The position numbers were made by a program, and so were the translations under genes. Below the pieces are notes generated by a model. The model was not told the DNA's origin, did no database searches, and was given only the letters and a program-made list of their open reading frames with translations. Of a stretch of DNA of 20,823 nucleotides, positions 1 to 7,442 are shown one piece after another. Source of the stretch: Betaproteobacteria bacterium (GTDB lineage Bacteria > Pseudomonadota > Gammaproteobacteria > Burkholderiales > SG8-39); NCBI GenBank assembly GCA_009693345.1, contig SHXL01000019.1, positions 1 through 20,823 of the forward strand, written 5' to 3'. Numbering within the stretch: position 1 is the stretch's first letter; every line of letters begins with the position of its first letter.

Positions 1-1422
1 GTAGGTGATCGGCAGCTTGAGATGCGCGGCTGTCCATAGCGCCTGGACGCCGTACATCGTGCTGCCGTCTCCGACGACAACCGCGACCGGCCGCCCGGGC
101 AAGGCGAGGCTCACGCCGATGGCGCCGGGAACCGCGAAACCCAGACCGCCGCTCGCGAGCCCGTAGAAACCCCGCGGGTCACGCAGCGGGAGGAATCCAG
201 GCAGCGACACCGTCGACGTCAATCCTTCCTCCACCACGACGGCATCCTTCGGCAGCGCCTCGGTGAAGCGGAGCATCAGGTATTTGGGATCGATGGGCTT
301 CGTTTCGGCCGCGAGCATGGCGTCGATGCGCGCCTTGTCGCGCTGCGCGCTCCAGTTGCGGGGCTTGAGTTCCGCGAGCCGTTTCTCCGCGGCGGCGGCA
401 TGCCCGGCGGGGCGCTTCGCGCGCAGCAGCGGCAGCAGGGCAGCGAGCGTCTGCTTCACGTTCGCCTGCACGGCGAGGTCGGTGCGGTAGTTCTTGCCGA
501 GTTCCCAGCCGCGCTCCGACAGGTGGATCACCGGAAGATTCTCCGGCAGCGGTTCCGTGGGGCTGTAGACCGACATGCGCAGCAGGTCGGCGCCGAGGCA
601 GAACAGCAGGTCATAGGGTTCGAGCAGACTGCGCACCTGTTTCTGCGATCTGGTGAACGAACCCATGCAGGCCGGATGCTCGGTGGGGAACTGCGCGCTG
701 TAGGGAATCGGCGACTGGTAAACCGCCGCGCCCAGCAACTCGGCGAGTTCCGTGGCCTCGGCGAACGCATCATGCGTCGCAAGCTCCTGGCCGGCCAGGA
801 TCACCGGTCGCTTCGAGGCAAGCAGCATCTCCGCGAGCCGGGCGAGCGTCGCGTCCGACGGGCGGGTCTCCGCGTCCACTCGCACCGGGCGCCCCATGTC
901 GAGTTCGACTTTCTGATCGAGCACGTCGCCCGGCAGGCTGATGAACACCGGCCCGGTGGGCGGCGTCAACGCGACCTTGGCCGCGCGATGCAGAATTCGA
1001 GGAAAATCTTCGGCGCGCGTTACATCGACGGCCCACTTGACCATGGGTTGCGCGATCGGCACCAGCGGATCGTAGAGCAGCGGCTCGAGCAGGCCATGCC
1101 CCTGCTCCTGCTGGCCCGCGGTCAGGATGATCGGCGAGCCCGAGAATTTCGCGTTGTAAAGCGCGCCCATGGCGTTGCCCAGGCCGGGGGCGACGTGCAC
1201 GTTGGCCGCCGCGAGCCGCCCCGAAGCGCGGCAGAACCCGTCGGCCATCGCCACGACGACCGCCTCGTGCAGGCCGAGGACGAACTGCAGTTGCGGGAAG
1301 TCGGGCACCACTTCCATGATCGGAAGCTCGGTGGTGCCCGGGTTGCCGAAAAGGTGTGTGACCCCTTCATCGCACAGCAGTTGGAGAAAAGCCGTGCGGC
1401 CCGTCGTACTGCGTGTTTGCAC
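1..1422 (-). CDS. Benzoylformate decarboxylase-like ThDP-dependent enzyme (3' end missing)
   Basis: ThDP enzyme of the acetolactate synthase/benzoylformate decarboxylase (BFD) superfamily, probably a 2-oxo acid decarboxylase. The 474 visible residues read collinearly with BFD: FGNPGTTELP (26-34 region), Glu53 in LHEAVV (the ThDP-activating Glu), His76 in NVHVAPG (BFD His70), a central domain, and the ThDP-binding GDG at 451-453 followed by the ALWTAAH stretch. BFD Ser26 is Thr30 here, and the position of BFD His281 appears to be Ser284, so substrate and mechanism may differ. About 75-90 C-terminal residues lie beyond position 1. The start is GTG at 1422: an in-frame TAG (the stop of the upstream hydrolase gene) is only one codon before it, and the next ATG would remove the first conserved strand. 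No clear Shine-Dalgarno is present, so translation is probably coupled. It is the last visible gene of the ABC-SDR-FAH operon. Family certain, substrate unknown. Confidence 0.88.
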   Translation of the reverse strand, partial: MQTRSTTGRTAFLQLLCDEGVTHLFGNPGTTELPIMEVVPDFPQLQFVLGLHEAVVVAMADGFCRASGRLAAANVHVAPGLGNAMGALYNAKFSGSPIILTAGQQEQGHGLLEPLLYDPLVPIAQPMVKWAVDVTRAEDFPRILHRAAKVALTPPTGPVFISLPGDVLDQKVELDMGRPVRVDAETRPSDATLARLAEMLLASKRPVILAGQELATHDAFAEATELAELLGAAVYQSPIPYSAQFPTEHPACMGSFTRSQKQVRSLLEPYDLLFCLGADLLRMSVYSPTEPLPENLPVIHLSERGWELGKNYRTDLAVQANVKQTLAALLPLLRAKRPAGHAAAAEKRLAELKPRNWSAQRDKARIDAMLAAETKPIDPKYLMLRFTEALPKDAVVVEEGLTSTVSLPGFLPLRDPRGFYGLASGGLGFAVPGAIGVSLALPGRPVAVVVGDGSTMYGVQALWTAAHLKLPITY

Positions 1423-1425
1423 TTG

Positions 1426-2274
1426 CTAACCCGTGTAGGCGACGACCTTCTGCTTCTGCTCGCCCAGGCCGCGGATGCCCAGCGTCATCACGTCGCCCGG
1501 TTTGAGGAACACCGGGTTGGGCTTCACGCCCAGGCCGACGCCCGGCGGCGTGCCGGTGGTGATGACGTCGCCCGGCATGAGAGTCATGTACTGGCTCACG
1601 TGCGACACGATCTGCGCGCAGTTAAAGATCATGGTGCGCGTATTGCCCGACTGCATGCGCTTGCCGTTCAGGTCCAGCCACATCTCCAGGGCCTGCGGGT
1701 CCTTGATCTCGTCGGTCGTGACGAGCCACGGTCCGATCGGACCGGAGGTATCGAAGCCCTTGCCCTTGTCCCACTGCGTGGTCGCCATCTGGAACGACCG
1801 CTCGGAAACGTCGTTCACCACGCAGTAGCCGGCGACGTACTCGAGCGCTTCCTTGTACTCGACGTACTGCGCCTTGGAGCCGATGACGATGCCGAGTTCG
1901 ACTTCCCAGTCGAGCTTGGTCGAGCGCCGGGGCTGGATGATGTCGTCGTTCGGCCCGCTGATGGAGGTGGTGGCCTTCATGAAGACGATCGGTTCGGGCG
2001 GGATCGGCATGCCGGCTTCCTTGGCATGGTCCGAATAGTTAAGGCCGATGGCGACGAATTTGCCGATGCCGACGAAGGGAACGCCGAGCCGCGGGCCATT
2101 GGCGACCACCGCCAGGGTCTCGGGCTTGATCTTGGCGAGCATCTTCAGGTCGCGCGGCGCGAGTTCCTTGGGGCCGATGTTCTCCACCACCTTGGAAAGA
2201 TCGCGCAGGCGCCCTTCGGCGTCGATGATGCCCGGCTTCTCGAAGCCGTTCTTGCCGTAGCGGCACAATTTCAT
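1426..2274 (-). CDS. FAH-family hydrolase, probable 2,4-diketo-3-deoxy-L-fuconate/rhamnonate hydrolase
   Basis: A 282-residue fumarylacetoacetate hydrolase (FAH) family protein. Members with this architecture are annotated as 2,4-diketo-3-deoxy-L-fuconate or L-rhamnonate hydrolases (giving pyruvate and a hydroxy acid such as lactate), or as ureidoglycolate lyase-like. Visible hallmarks are IGLNYSDHA (76-84), FMKATTSISGP (98-108), the metal-binding E-x-E at Glu124/Glu126, Asp155 in VVNDVSER, and the C-terminal PGDVITTGTPPGVG (234-247). The length is normal for the family. Its ATG overlaps the stop of the upstream SDR by 4 bases (ATGA) and its stop is 3 bases before the ThDP enzyme start, so the three are co-translated. 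Pairing with a DHRS6-like SDR is the classic oxidation/hydrolysis pair of the non-phosphorylated L-fucose route. Function is inferred from family plus neighbour; another beta-diketo acid could be the substrate. Confidence 0.9.
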   Translation of the reverse strand: MKLCRYGKNGFEKPGIIDAEGRLRDLSKVVENIGPKELAPRDLKMLAKIKPETLAVVANGPRLGVPFVGIGKFVAIGLNYSDHAKEAGMPIPPEPIVFMKATTSISGPNDDIIQPRRSTKLDWEVELGIVIGSKAQYVEYKEALEYVAGYCVVNDVSERSFQMATTQWDKGKGFDTSGPIGPWLVTTDEIKDPQALEMWLDLNGKRMQSGNTRTMIFNCAQIVSHVSQYMTLMPGDVITTGTPPGVGLGVKPNPVFLKPGDVMTLGIRGLGEQKQKVVAYTG

Positions 2275-3011
2275 ATCGTCATTCCCCCATCTATTGAATA
2301 CATGTTGCCGGTCGCGAACTTCGACTCGTCGGACGCGAGGAACACGAGTATCCCCGTGATGTCCTCGACCGTGCCGAGCCGCCCCATGGGCTGGCGCGCG
2401 ATGAAATCCTTTTTCGCCTGCACCGGATCGGCGAAGGCGTTGATGCGCTCGCCGAGCGAAGGCGTGTCAACGGTGCCCGGGCCGATGCAGTTGCAGCGGA
2501 TACCCTGCTTGACGTAGTCCGCGGCGATCGATTTGGTGAGGCCGATCACCGCCGCCTTTGTGGCGCCGTAAACGAAGCGGTTCGGCAGGCCTTTCACGCT
2601 CGAGGCGATCGAGGACATGTTGATGATCGATCCCCCGCCCTTTTTCAGCATGCCGGGCAGCAGGGCGCGGGTCACGAGGTACATGGATCTTACGTTCAGG
2701 TTGAAGCTGAATTCCCAATCCTTCGGCGCGCAATCGAGAATCGTGCCGTGATGCACGAATCCGGCGCAATTGAACAGGATGTCTACCTGCCCGACCTCGC
2801 CCGCCAGCTTGTTGATCGCGGACTCGTCAAGGACATCCAGAACCCTCGTGCGAATCCCGTCCTTGCCTTCCAGGTCGGCGAGCGTCTTCGCGTTCAGGTC
2901 GGTCGCCCAGACCTGCGCGCCCTCGCGCGCGAATGCGAGTGCCGCGCCGCGCCCGATGCCCTGCCCGGCCGCGGTGATGAACGCGGTCTTGCCTGCAAGT
3001 CTGCCTGCCAT
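2271..3011 (-). CDS. SDR dehydrogenase, 2-keto-3-deoxy-L-fuconate dehydrogenase-like
   Basis: A 246-residue classical short-chain dehydrogenase very close in pattern to human DHRS6/BDH2 and to bacterial 2-keto-3-deoxy-L-fuconate dehydrogenases. It has the cofactor loop TAAGQGIG (13-20), Asp38 favouring NAD over NADP, NCAG (81-84) and catalytic Ser134, Tyr148 and Lys152. The stretch around FVHHGTILDC and NMSSIASSVKG is nearly the DHRS6 signature, and Arg145, Arg189 and Arg206 match arginines that bind the substrate carboxylate in DHRS6. Expected reaction: NAD-dependent oxidation of a 4-hydroxy group of a 2-keto-3-deoxy sugar acid to the 2,4-diketo acid, which the next gene product would hydrolyse. 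The start ATG at 3011 follows a GAGGT-type ribosome site. It lies 44 bases after the ABC ATPase gene and overlaps the hydrolase gene by 4 bases. Substrate chain length is not determinable here. Confidence 0.9.
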   Translation of the reverse strand: MAGRLAGKTAFITAAGQGIGRGAALAFAREGAQVWATDLNAKTLADLEGKDGIRTRVLDVLDESAINKLAGEVGQVDILFNCAGFVHHGTILDCAPKDWEFSFNLNVRSMYLVTRALLPGMLKKGGGSIINMSSIASSVKGLPNRFVYGATKAAVIGLTKSIAADYVKQGIRCNCIGPGTVDTPSLGERINAFADPVQAKKDFIARQPMGRLGTVEDITGILVFLASDESKFATGNMYSIDGGMTI

Positions 3012-3055
3012 CGCTAACCGACCTCTGTCTGAGTATTTGCTGCGAAGGGCGCGAA

Positions 3056-4150
3056 TTATATCGCTGCGCCGCTCTTCTCGTCGAAGAAATACACGCGCTC
3101 CGGATCGAGCGCGACGCGGATGGCCTGGTGCGCCTTGACGCGCACCGCGGGGTCCACGCGCGCCACCATCGGCGCGCCCCCGGCGCGGAAGTTGACGAGG
3201 ATCTCGTTGCCGAGCGGCTCGACCACATCCACCGCGGTGTCAAAACTGTAGTCGGCATGATCGGACCCGGTGGCCGGATGCAGCGCCTCGGGCCGCACGC
3301 CAAGGGTAATTCGCTTGCCGGCATGCGCGCGCACGCGTTCCGCCATCTGCGGCGGCACCTTCAGGCGCAGCCCCTCGGCGTCGGCCCACAGGACGCCGCC
3401 CAGATCGGTGATCGCCACGCCGACGAAGTTCATCGCGGGCGAACCGATGAAACCGGCGACGAACTTGTTCGCCGGCTTGCCGTACAACTCGAGCGGCTCG
3501 CCTACCTGCTGCACCCAGCCGTCCTTCATCACCACGACGCGGTCGCCGAGAGTCATCGCCTCGACCTGGTCGTGGGTGACGTAGATCGCGGTCGTCTCCA
3601 GCCGCTCATGCAGGCGCTTCAACTCCACGCGCATCTGCACCCGCAGCATCGCATCCAGATTCGAGAGCGGCTCGTCGAACAGGAACACCTGCGGATGGCG
3701 CACGATCGCGCGCCCTACGGCGACCCGCTGGCGCTGCCCGCCGGAGAGCTGCCGGGGCTTCCTCTCGAGCAGCGGCCCGATGCCGAGGATGTCCGCCGCC
3801 TCCCGCACCCGCTTCTCGATCTCGTCCTTCGGGTACTTGCGCATCTGCAGGCCGAAGGCCATGTTCTGGTACACGCTCTTGTGCGGATACAGCGCGTAGT
3901 TCTGGAACACCATTGCGATGTCGCGGTCCATCGGCGGCAGGTCGTTGATGACACGGGTGCCGATCAGTATTTCGCCCGAGGTGATCTCCTCCAGCCCCGC
4001 CACCATGCGCAGCGTCGTGGTCTTGCCGCATCCCGAGGGCCCGACCAGCACCACGAACTCCTTGTCGCGAATCTCGAGATTGACGTCCTTCACGGCATGA
4101 AAGCCGCCGTCGTACTTCTTGTTGAGATTGCGGATCGTGACGTTGGCCAT
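3056..4150 (-). CDS. ABC transporter ATP-binding protein (MalK/UgpC type)
   Basis: Cytoplasmic ATPase subunit of a carbohydrate-type ABC importer, 364 residues, usual length for the MalK/UgpC (CUT1) group. Walker A GPSGCGKT (37-44), Q-loop Gln83, signature LSGGQ (135-139), Walker B VFLFDE (155-160) and the H-loop His193 (VTHDQ) are all intact. A C-terminal TOBE/regulatory domain from about residue 235 contains the typical LGVRPEAL stretch. The start ATG at 4150 has a GAGGGG ribosome site immediately upstream and lies 5 bases after the permease stop. It would power the two permeases encoded just upstream. ATPases of this group are often shared between importers, so it does not define the substrate. 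Confidence 0.96.
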   Translation of the reverse strand: MANVTIRNLNKKYDGGFHAVKDVNLEIRDKEFVVLVGPSGCGKTTTLRMVAGLEEITSGEILIGTRVINDLPPMDRDIAMVFQNYALYPHKSVYQNMAFGLQMRKYPKDEIEKRVREAADILGIGPLLERKPRQLSGGQRQRVAVGRAIVRHPQVFLFDEPLSNLDAMLRVQMRVELKRLHERLETTAIYVTHDQVEAMTLGDRVVVMKDGWVQQVGEPLELYGKPANKFVAGFIGSPAMNFVGVAITDLGGVLWADAEGLRLKVPPQMAERVRAHAGKRITLGVRPEALHPATGSDHADYSFDTAVDVVEPLGNEILVNFRAGGAPMVARVDPAVRVKAHQAIRVALDPERVYFFDEKSGAAI

Positions 4151-4155
4151 TCCCC

Positions 4156-5007
4156 TCAGCCTTTCACCGAGCCGGTGAGGCCGGTTACGTAGTATTCGAC
4201 GAAGAACGAGTAGACCAGCGCCACGGGTATCGAGCCGAGCAGCGCCCCTGCCATCAACTGACCCCAGAAGAAGATGTCGCCGCGGATGAGTTCCGACACC
4301 ACGCCCACGGGCACGGTCTTCAGTTCCGCCGAGGACATGAAGATCAGCGCGTAGATGAACTCGTTCCACGACAGCGTGAAGGCGAATATGCCGGCCGAAA
4401 GGATGCCCGGGATCGCCACCGGAAAGATGATCCGCACCATGGCGCCGAAACGCGTCGCGCCGTCGATGCGCGCGCATTCCTCTAGCTCTTTCGGGATGGT
4501 CTTGAAGTAACCCATCAGGAGCCAGGTGCAGAACGGGATCAGGAACGTGGGATAGGTGAGCATCAGCGCCCAGGGCGTATTGCCCAGGTGCATCTCGCGG
4601 ATGATGTCGGCAAGCGGAATGAACAGCAGCGTCTGCGGCACGAGGTAGGTGACGAAGATCGCCGTGCCGAGGAATTCCGAGCCGCGGAATTTCAGGCGCG
4701 CCAGCGCGTAGCCGGCGAACATGCCGCAGATGAGAGAGATGATGGTTGAGACGATCGCGATGAGCATCGTATTCCACAGCCACTGCGGAAACGCCGTCGT
4801 CTTGAGCAACTCCCGGAAGTGCTCCAGTGTCGGCTCCAGCGTCCAGAACGGGGTCGCGCTCGCCTGGCGCCAGGTGCGGTACAACTCCGGGTCCGGGCGC
4901 ACCGCGGTCACCGCCATCCAGTAGAACGGAAACAGCGTGAACAGGATGAACACGGTCATCGGGATGTAGAAGAAGATCCACTTCTTCCACTTGCGTTCGA
5001 TCAGCAT
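4156..5007 (-). CDS. ABC transporter permease (MalG type)
   Basis: Inner-membrane permease of 283 residues with six predicted membrane segments, the first at about 11-33. The cytoplasmic EAA loop is visible as ELEECARIDGATRFG (174-188) followed by the hydrophobic FPVAIPG. This matches the MalG half of CUT1 carbohydrate importers in length and motif placement. The ATG at 5007 is 3 bases after the stop of the MalF-type permease, and the ATPase gene starts 5 bases after this stop, consistent with a tightly coupled operon. The substrate is unknown; the downstream SDR and FAH hydrolase suggest a sugar, sugar acid or lactone. Confidence 0.95.
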   Translation of the reverse strand: MLIERKWKKWIFFYIPMTVFILFTLFPFYWMAVTAVRPDPELYRTWRQASATPFWTLEPTLEHFRELLKTTAFPQWLWNTMLIAIVSTIISLICGMFAGYALARLKFRGSEFLGTAIFVTYLVPQTLLFIPLADIIREMHLGNTPWALMLTYPTFLIPFCTWLLMGYFKTIPKELEECARIDGATRFGAMVRIIFPVAIPGILSAGIFAFTLSWNEFIYALIFMSSAELKTVPVGVVSELIRGDIFFWGQLMAGALLGSIPVALVYSFFVEYYVTGLTGSVKG

Positions 5008-5010
5008 CGG

Positions 5011-5955
5011 CTAGTGCCCTTCCATGCGCTTCATGAACCTGAGCTGCACCCAGACCACCGCGAACAGCACCGGGAACATGAACAACGACAGCGCCGCCCC
5101 TTCGCCAAGCAGTCCCGAGGCAACGCCGATCTGGTAGGCGTAGGTGGCGATCAGGTGGGTGGAATTCGCCGGGCCGCCGCCGGTGAGCACGTAGATGAGC
5201 TGGAAATCCGAGAAGGTCTGGATCACCGAGAACACCACCACCACCAGCGTCACCGGCATCAGCAGTGGCCAGGTAACGTGCCAGAAACGGTGCCAGGCAT
5301 TGGCGCCATCGAGCGCCGCCGCCTCGTGCAGGTCAGGGCTGATGGTCTGCAGCCCCGCCAGCAGCGTAATAGCGAAGAACGGCATGCCGCGCCAGGTATT
5401 GACCAGCACGGCGCACCACATCGCCCAGTCGCCGTCCGAAAGGAACGGCAGCCGGTCGGTGATCACGCCGCTGTGGAACAGCAGCCAGTTCATGACGCTG
5501 AACGTGGGATCGAACATCCAGCGCCAAGCGAACGCCGAAAGCACCGTCGGGATGATGAAGGGCAGCAGCATCGAGGCGCGGATCAAGCGCTTGAAGCGGA
5601 AGTGCCGGTTGAGCAGCAGCGCCAGCCACATGCCCAGGGCGAATTTGAAGATGGTGGCCCAGAATGTATAGAAAACGGTGTTCTTGAACGCGACCTGGAA
5701 AATCGTATCGCTCCAGGCCTTGGTGAAGTTGGCGAGCCCCACGAACTCACCCGCATCGCCCACCCTTATGCTGGTTAGCGAGAACCAGATTGCCATCACG
5801 AACGGGTAGGCAATGAACAGGACGAGAATGACCACGCCCGGCGCGAGCAGGGCCGCCGCCAGCAGCTTCTCGCTCTCGAGCATCCGGGTCAGGCGCGAAA
5901 TCCGGACGCGCTCGCCGGGGAGCGCCGCACCCGCGGCACTCCCCGCGCCCACCAT
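5011..5955 (-). CDS. ABC transporter permease (MalF type)
   Basis: Inner-membrane permease of 314 residues with a cytoplasmic N-terminal tail of about 30 residues, then a first membrane segment (31-52) and five more. The EAA loop is DLHEAAALDGANAWHRF (209-225). Residues 183-193 (VLVNTWRGMPF) match the usual MalF-family WRGxPF stretch. I place the start at ATG 5955 because GAAGGG at 5963-5968 lies 7 bases upstream; an in-frame TTG at 5970 would add five residues and has no better ribosome site. It follows the binding-protein gene by 25 bases and precedes the MalG-type gene by 3. It forms the heterodimeric channel with that partner. Confidence 0.94.
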   Translation of the reverse strand: MVGAGSAAGAALPGERVRISRLTRMLESEKLLAAALLAPGVVILVLFIAYPFVMAIWFSLTSIRVGDAGEFVGLANFTKAWSDTIFQVAFKNTVFYTFWATIFKFALGMWLALLLNRHFRFKRLIRASMLLPFIIPTVLSAFAWRWMFDPTFSVMNWLLFHSGVITDRLPFLSDGDWAMWCAVLVNTWRGMPFFAITLLAGLQTISPDLHEAAALDGANAWHRFWHVTWPLLMPVTLVVVVFSVIQTFSDFQLIYVLTGGGPANSTHLIATYAYQIGVASGLLGEGAALSLFMFPVLFAVVWVQLRFMKRMEGH

Positions 5956-5980
5956 CACGCGGCCCTTCAAGGCCTGGCGA

Positions 5981-7288
5981 TCACTTATAGATCTTGGCCA
6001 GCTCGCCCGCGGCCCACTTGACCGATTCCTCCGGCTTCATCTTGCCGCTGGCCGCCTGCGCATACATGTCGACGATGATGTACTTGTTCCACGCCTCGGC
6101 CGCCTTCTGTCCCGGCGCGCCGGCGAAGCCCATGTGGCGTCCCCCGCGCCCCGCGGTCCTGAACGGCGCCATCACCGGATCCACGTCCCACATCTTGTGC
6201 TTCTCCCACTGGGATGTGGGCGCGACCGCGAAGCCCTTCTGCACCACGATCCACTTCTCGTAGTTGGCCGGGGTGTGCGCCCAGCGCAGGAATTCCTTGG
6301 CGCCTTTCACGTTCTTCGAGTACTTCATCACCATGTGCGTGAATGCGGTGTGGTAGGGGAACGTACCCTTGGGCCCGGAGGGCAGCGGCGCGTGCAGGAT
6401 ATCGGTATGCAGCGGCGCACCCTTATCGGTCTTGAACTTGTCCGCGCCGTTCAGCGCCGCGACGTAGATCGACGCACCGTTCAGCGTCGCACAGATGTCG
6501 CCGGACAGGAACGCTCGATTGTTGTTGCTGTCGTCCCAGGCGAACCCGCCCTCATCGTGCGCGTCCTTCCAGAACTGGGTCATGAAACGCACCGATTCGA
6601 CCGTTTCCTTCGAGTCGATCACCACCTTGCCCTTGGCGTCGATTTCCTGGCCGCCGTAGGACCACATCATCGGATAGGCGAAGGTCGGCGCATCGCCGAA
6701 GGTATGGCCCAGCGTCTGGCCGATCGGGCGTTTCGCCGCCTTCAGCTTCTTGCCGGCCGCGTGGTACGCAGCCCAGGTCTTGGGGAATTCCTTGACGCCG
6801 ATTTCGTCGAACCAGGACTTGCGGTACGAGATCAGCGCCGGCACCGTCGCCCAGGGCATCGCCACCCACTTGCCGCCGACTGTGCACATCGAAGTCGGCA
6901 GGCCGTAGATGCCGCCCTGCGACTTGCCGACTTCCCCGGCAATGTCGCTCACATCCACCCCGCCCGCGGCATAGAGCTGCGGATTGTTATTGAGCAGCAT
7001 GATGATGTCGGGCCCGCTGCCCGACTGGATCGCCGCAGTGGCCCGCGCCGGAATGTCGTTGGCGTTGACGGTCTCGACGTTGAGCTTGATGCCCAGCGCC
7101 TTCTCCACTTCCGGGGCGAAGACTTCGCGCAGCACCTTGTCGGCGGCCGGCACGAAATCATTCCAGCGCAGGATGTGGATGGTGTTGGCCTGTGCAAACA
7201 CTGGTGCGCGATACGCGGCCAGAATTCCCGCGAGGCCGGTCGCCGCGATCCCAGCGCCCGAAGCTTTAAGAAACTTTCTGCGTTTCAT
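5981..7288 (-). CDS. ABC transporter extracellular solute-binding protein (family 1), Tat-exported
   Basis: Periplasmic binding protein of 435 residues for the ABC importer encoded downstream. The N-terminus carries a twin-arginine motif (KRRKFLK at 2-8), a hydrophobic stretch and a probable cleavage after APVFAQ near residue 33, so export by Tat is likely. The mature part has the family 1 (SBP_bac_1) look: ILRWNDFVPA, SGSGPDIIML, then GIYGLPTSM and TWAAYHAAGKKLK. The start ATG at 7288 is preceded by a strong AGGAGG site; an in-frame ATG at 7351 would lie in the promoter region and place a non-signal extension before the Tat motif, so it is rejected. First gene of the minus-strand operon, divergent from the DapA-family gene. 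Ligand unknown; sugars or sugar acids are the usual cargo. Confidence 0.94.
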   Translation of the reverse strand: MKRRKFLKASGAGIAATGLAGILAAYRAPVFAQANTIHILRWNDFVPAADKVLREVFAPEVEKALGIKLNVETVNANDIPARATAAIQSGSGPDIIMLLNNNPQLYAAGGVDVSDIAGEVGKSQGGIYGLPTSMCTVGGKWVAMPWATVPALISYRKSWFDEIGVKEFPKTWAAYHAAGKKLKAAKRPIGQTLGHTFGDAPTFAYPMMWSYGGQEIDAKGKVVIDSKETVESVRFMTQFWKDAHDEGGFAWDDSNNNRAFLSGDICATLNGASIYVAALNGADKFKTDKGAPLHTDILHAPLPSGPKGTFPYHTAFTHMVMKYSKNVKGAKEFLRWAHTPANYEKWIVVQKGFAVAPTSQWEKHKMWDVDPVMAPFRTAGRGGRHMGFAGAPGQKAAEAWNKYIIVDMYAQAASGKMKPEESVKWAAGELAKIYK

Positions 7289-7442
7289 TTCCCCTCCTCC
7301 TTGGATGTTCGTTGCGACCTTTGCAGCCGCAGCAGTGCAATCTGCCTTCACGGTTGACCAAAGTCAATTAAATTTCCGTAGCCGTACCGAATTCTGCGGC
7401 GCAGCATTCGCAATCGCGCGCCCGTTCGATAAGCTGCGCCAG
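7289..7442. promoter_or_regulatory. Divergent promoter region with a TTGAC-N4-GTCAA palindrome
   Basis: This 154-base gap separates the minus-strand ABC operon from the plus-strand DapA-family gene and should hold both promoters. A perfect inverted repeat TTGAC-CAAA-GTCAA lies at 7354-7367, inside the only AT-rich patch (7354-7376). Each arm could serve as a -35 element for one direction. A possible plus-strand pair is TTCACG (7347-7352) with TAAATT (7369-7374), 16 bases apart. A strong ribosome site for the binding-protein gene (CCTCCTCC on the plus strand, about 7293-7300) is at the left end. Operator function is inferred from symmetry and position only. Confidence 0.45.

Noticed and set aside
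400..2517. Very long open frame on the plus strand (about 705 codons)
   Set aside because: It lies antisense to the ThDP, FAH and SDR genes, which have clear motifs. The antisense protein is Arg/His-rich without recognisable domains, as expected for shadows in GC-rich DNA.
2271..3011. Calling the whole island the L-fucose pathway
   Set aside because: The SDR and FAH genes fit, but an enolase-type L-fuconate dehydratase and a fucose mutarotase are absent, and an IlvD/Edd dehydratase and other lyases are present. Substrate left open.
7286..7351. Upstream ATG at 7351 for the ABC binding protein
   Set aside because: It would add 21 residues before a textbook Tat signal, and the AGGAGG site directly precedes ATG 7288.
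5813..7357. Long plus-strand frame of 514 codons over the binding-protein gene
   Set aside because: Antisense shadow of the ABC binding-protein and permease genes; composition Arg/His-rich, no motif.
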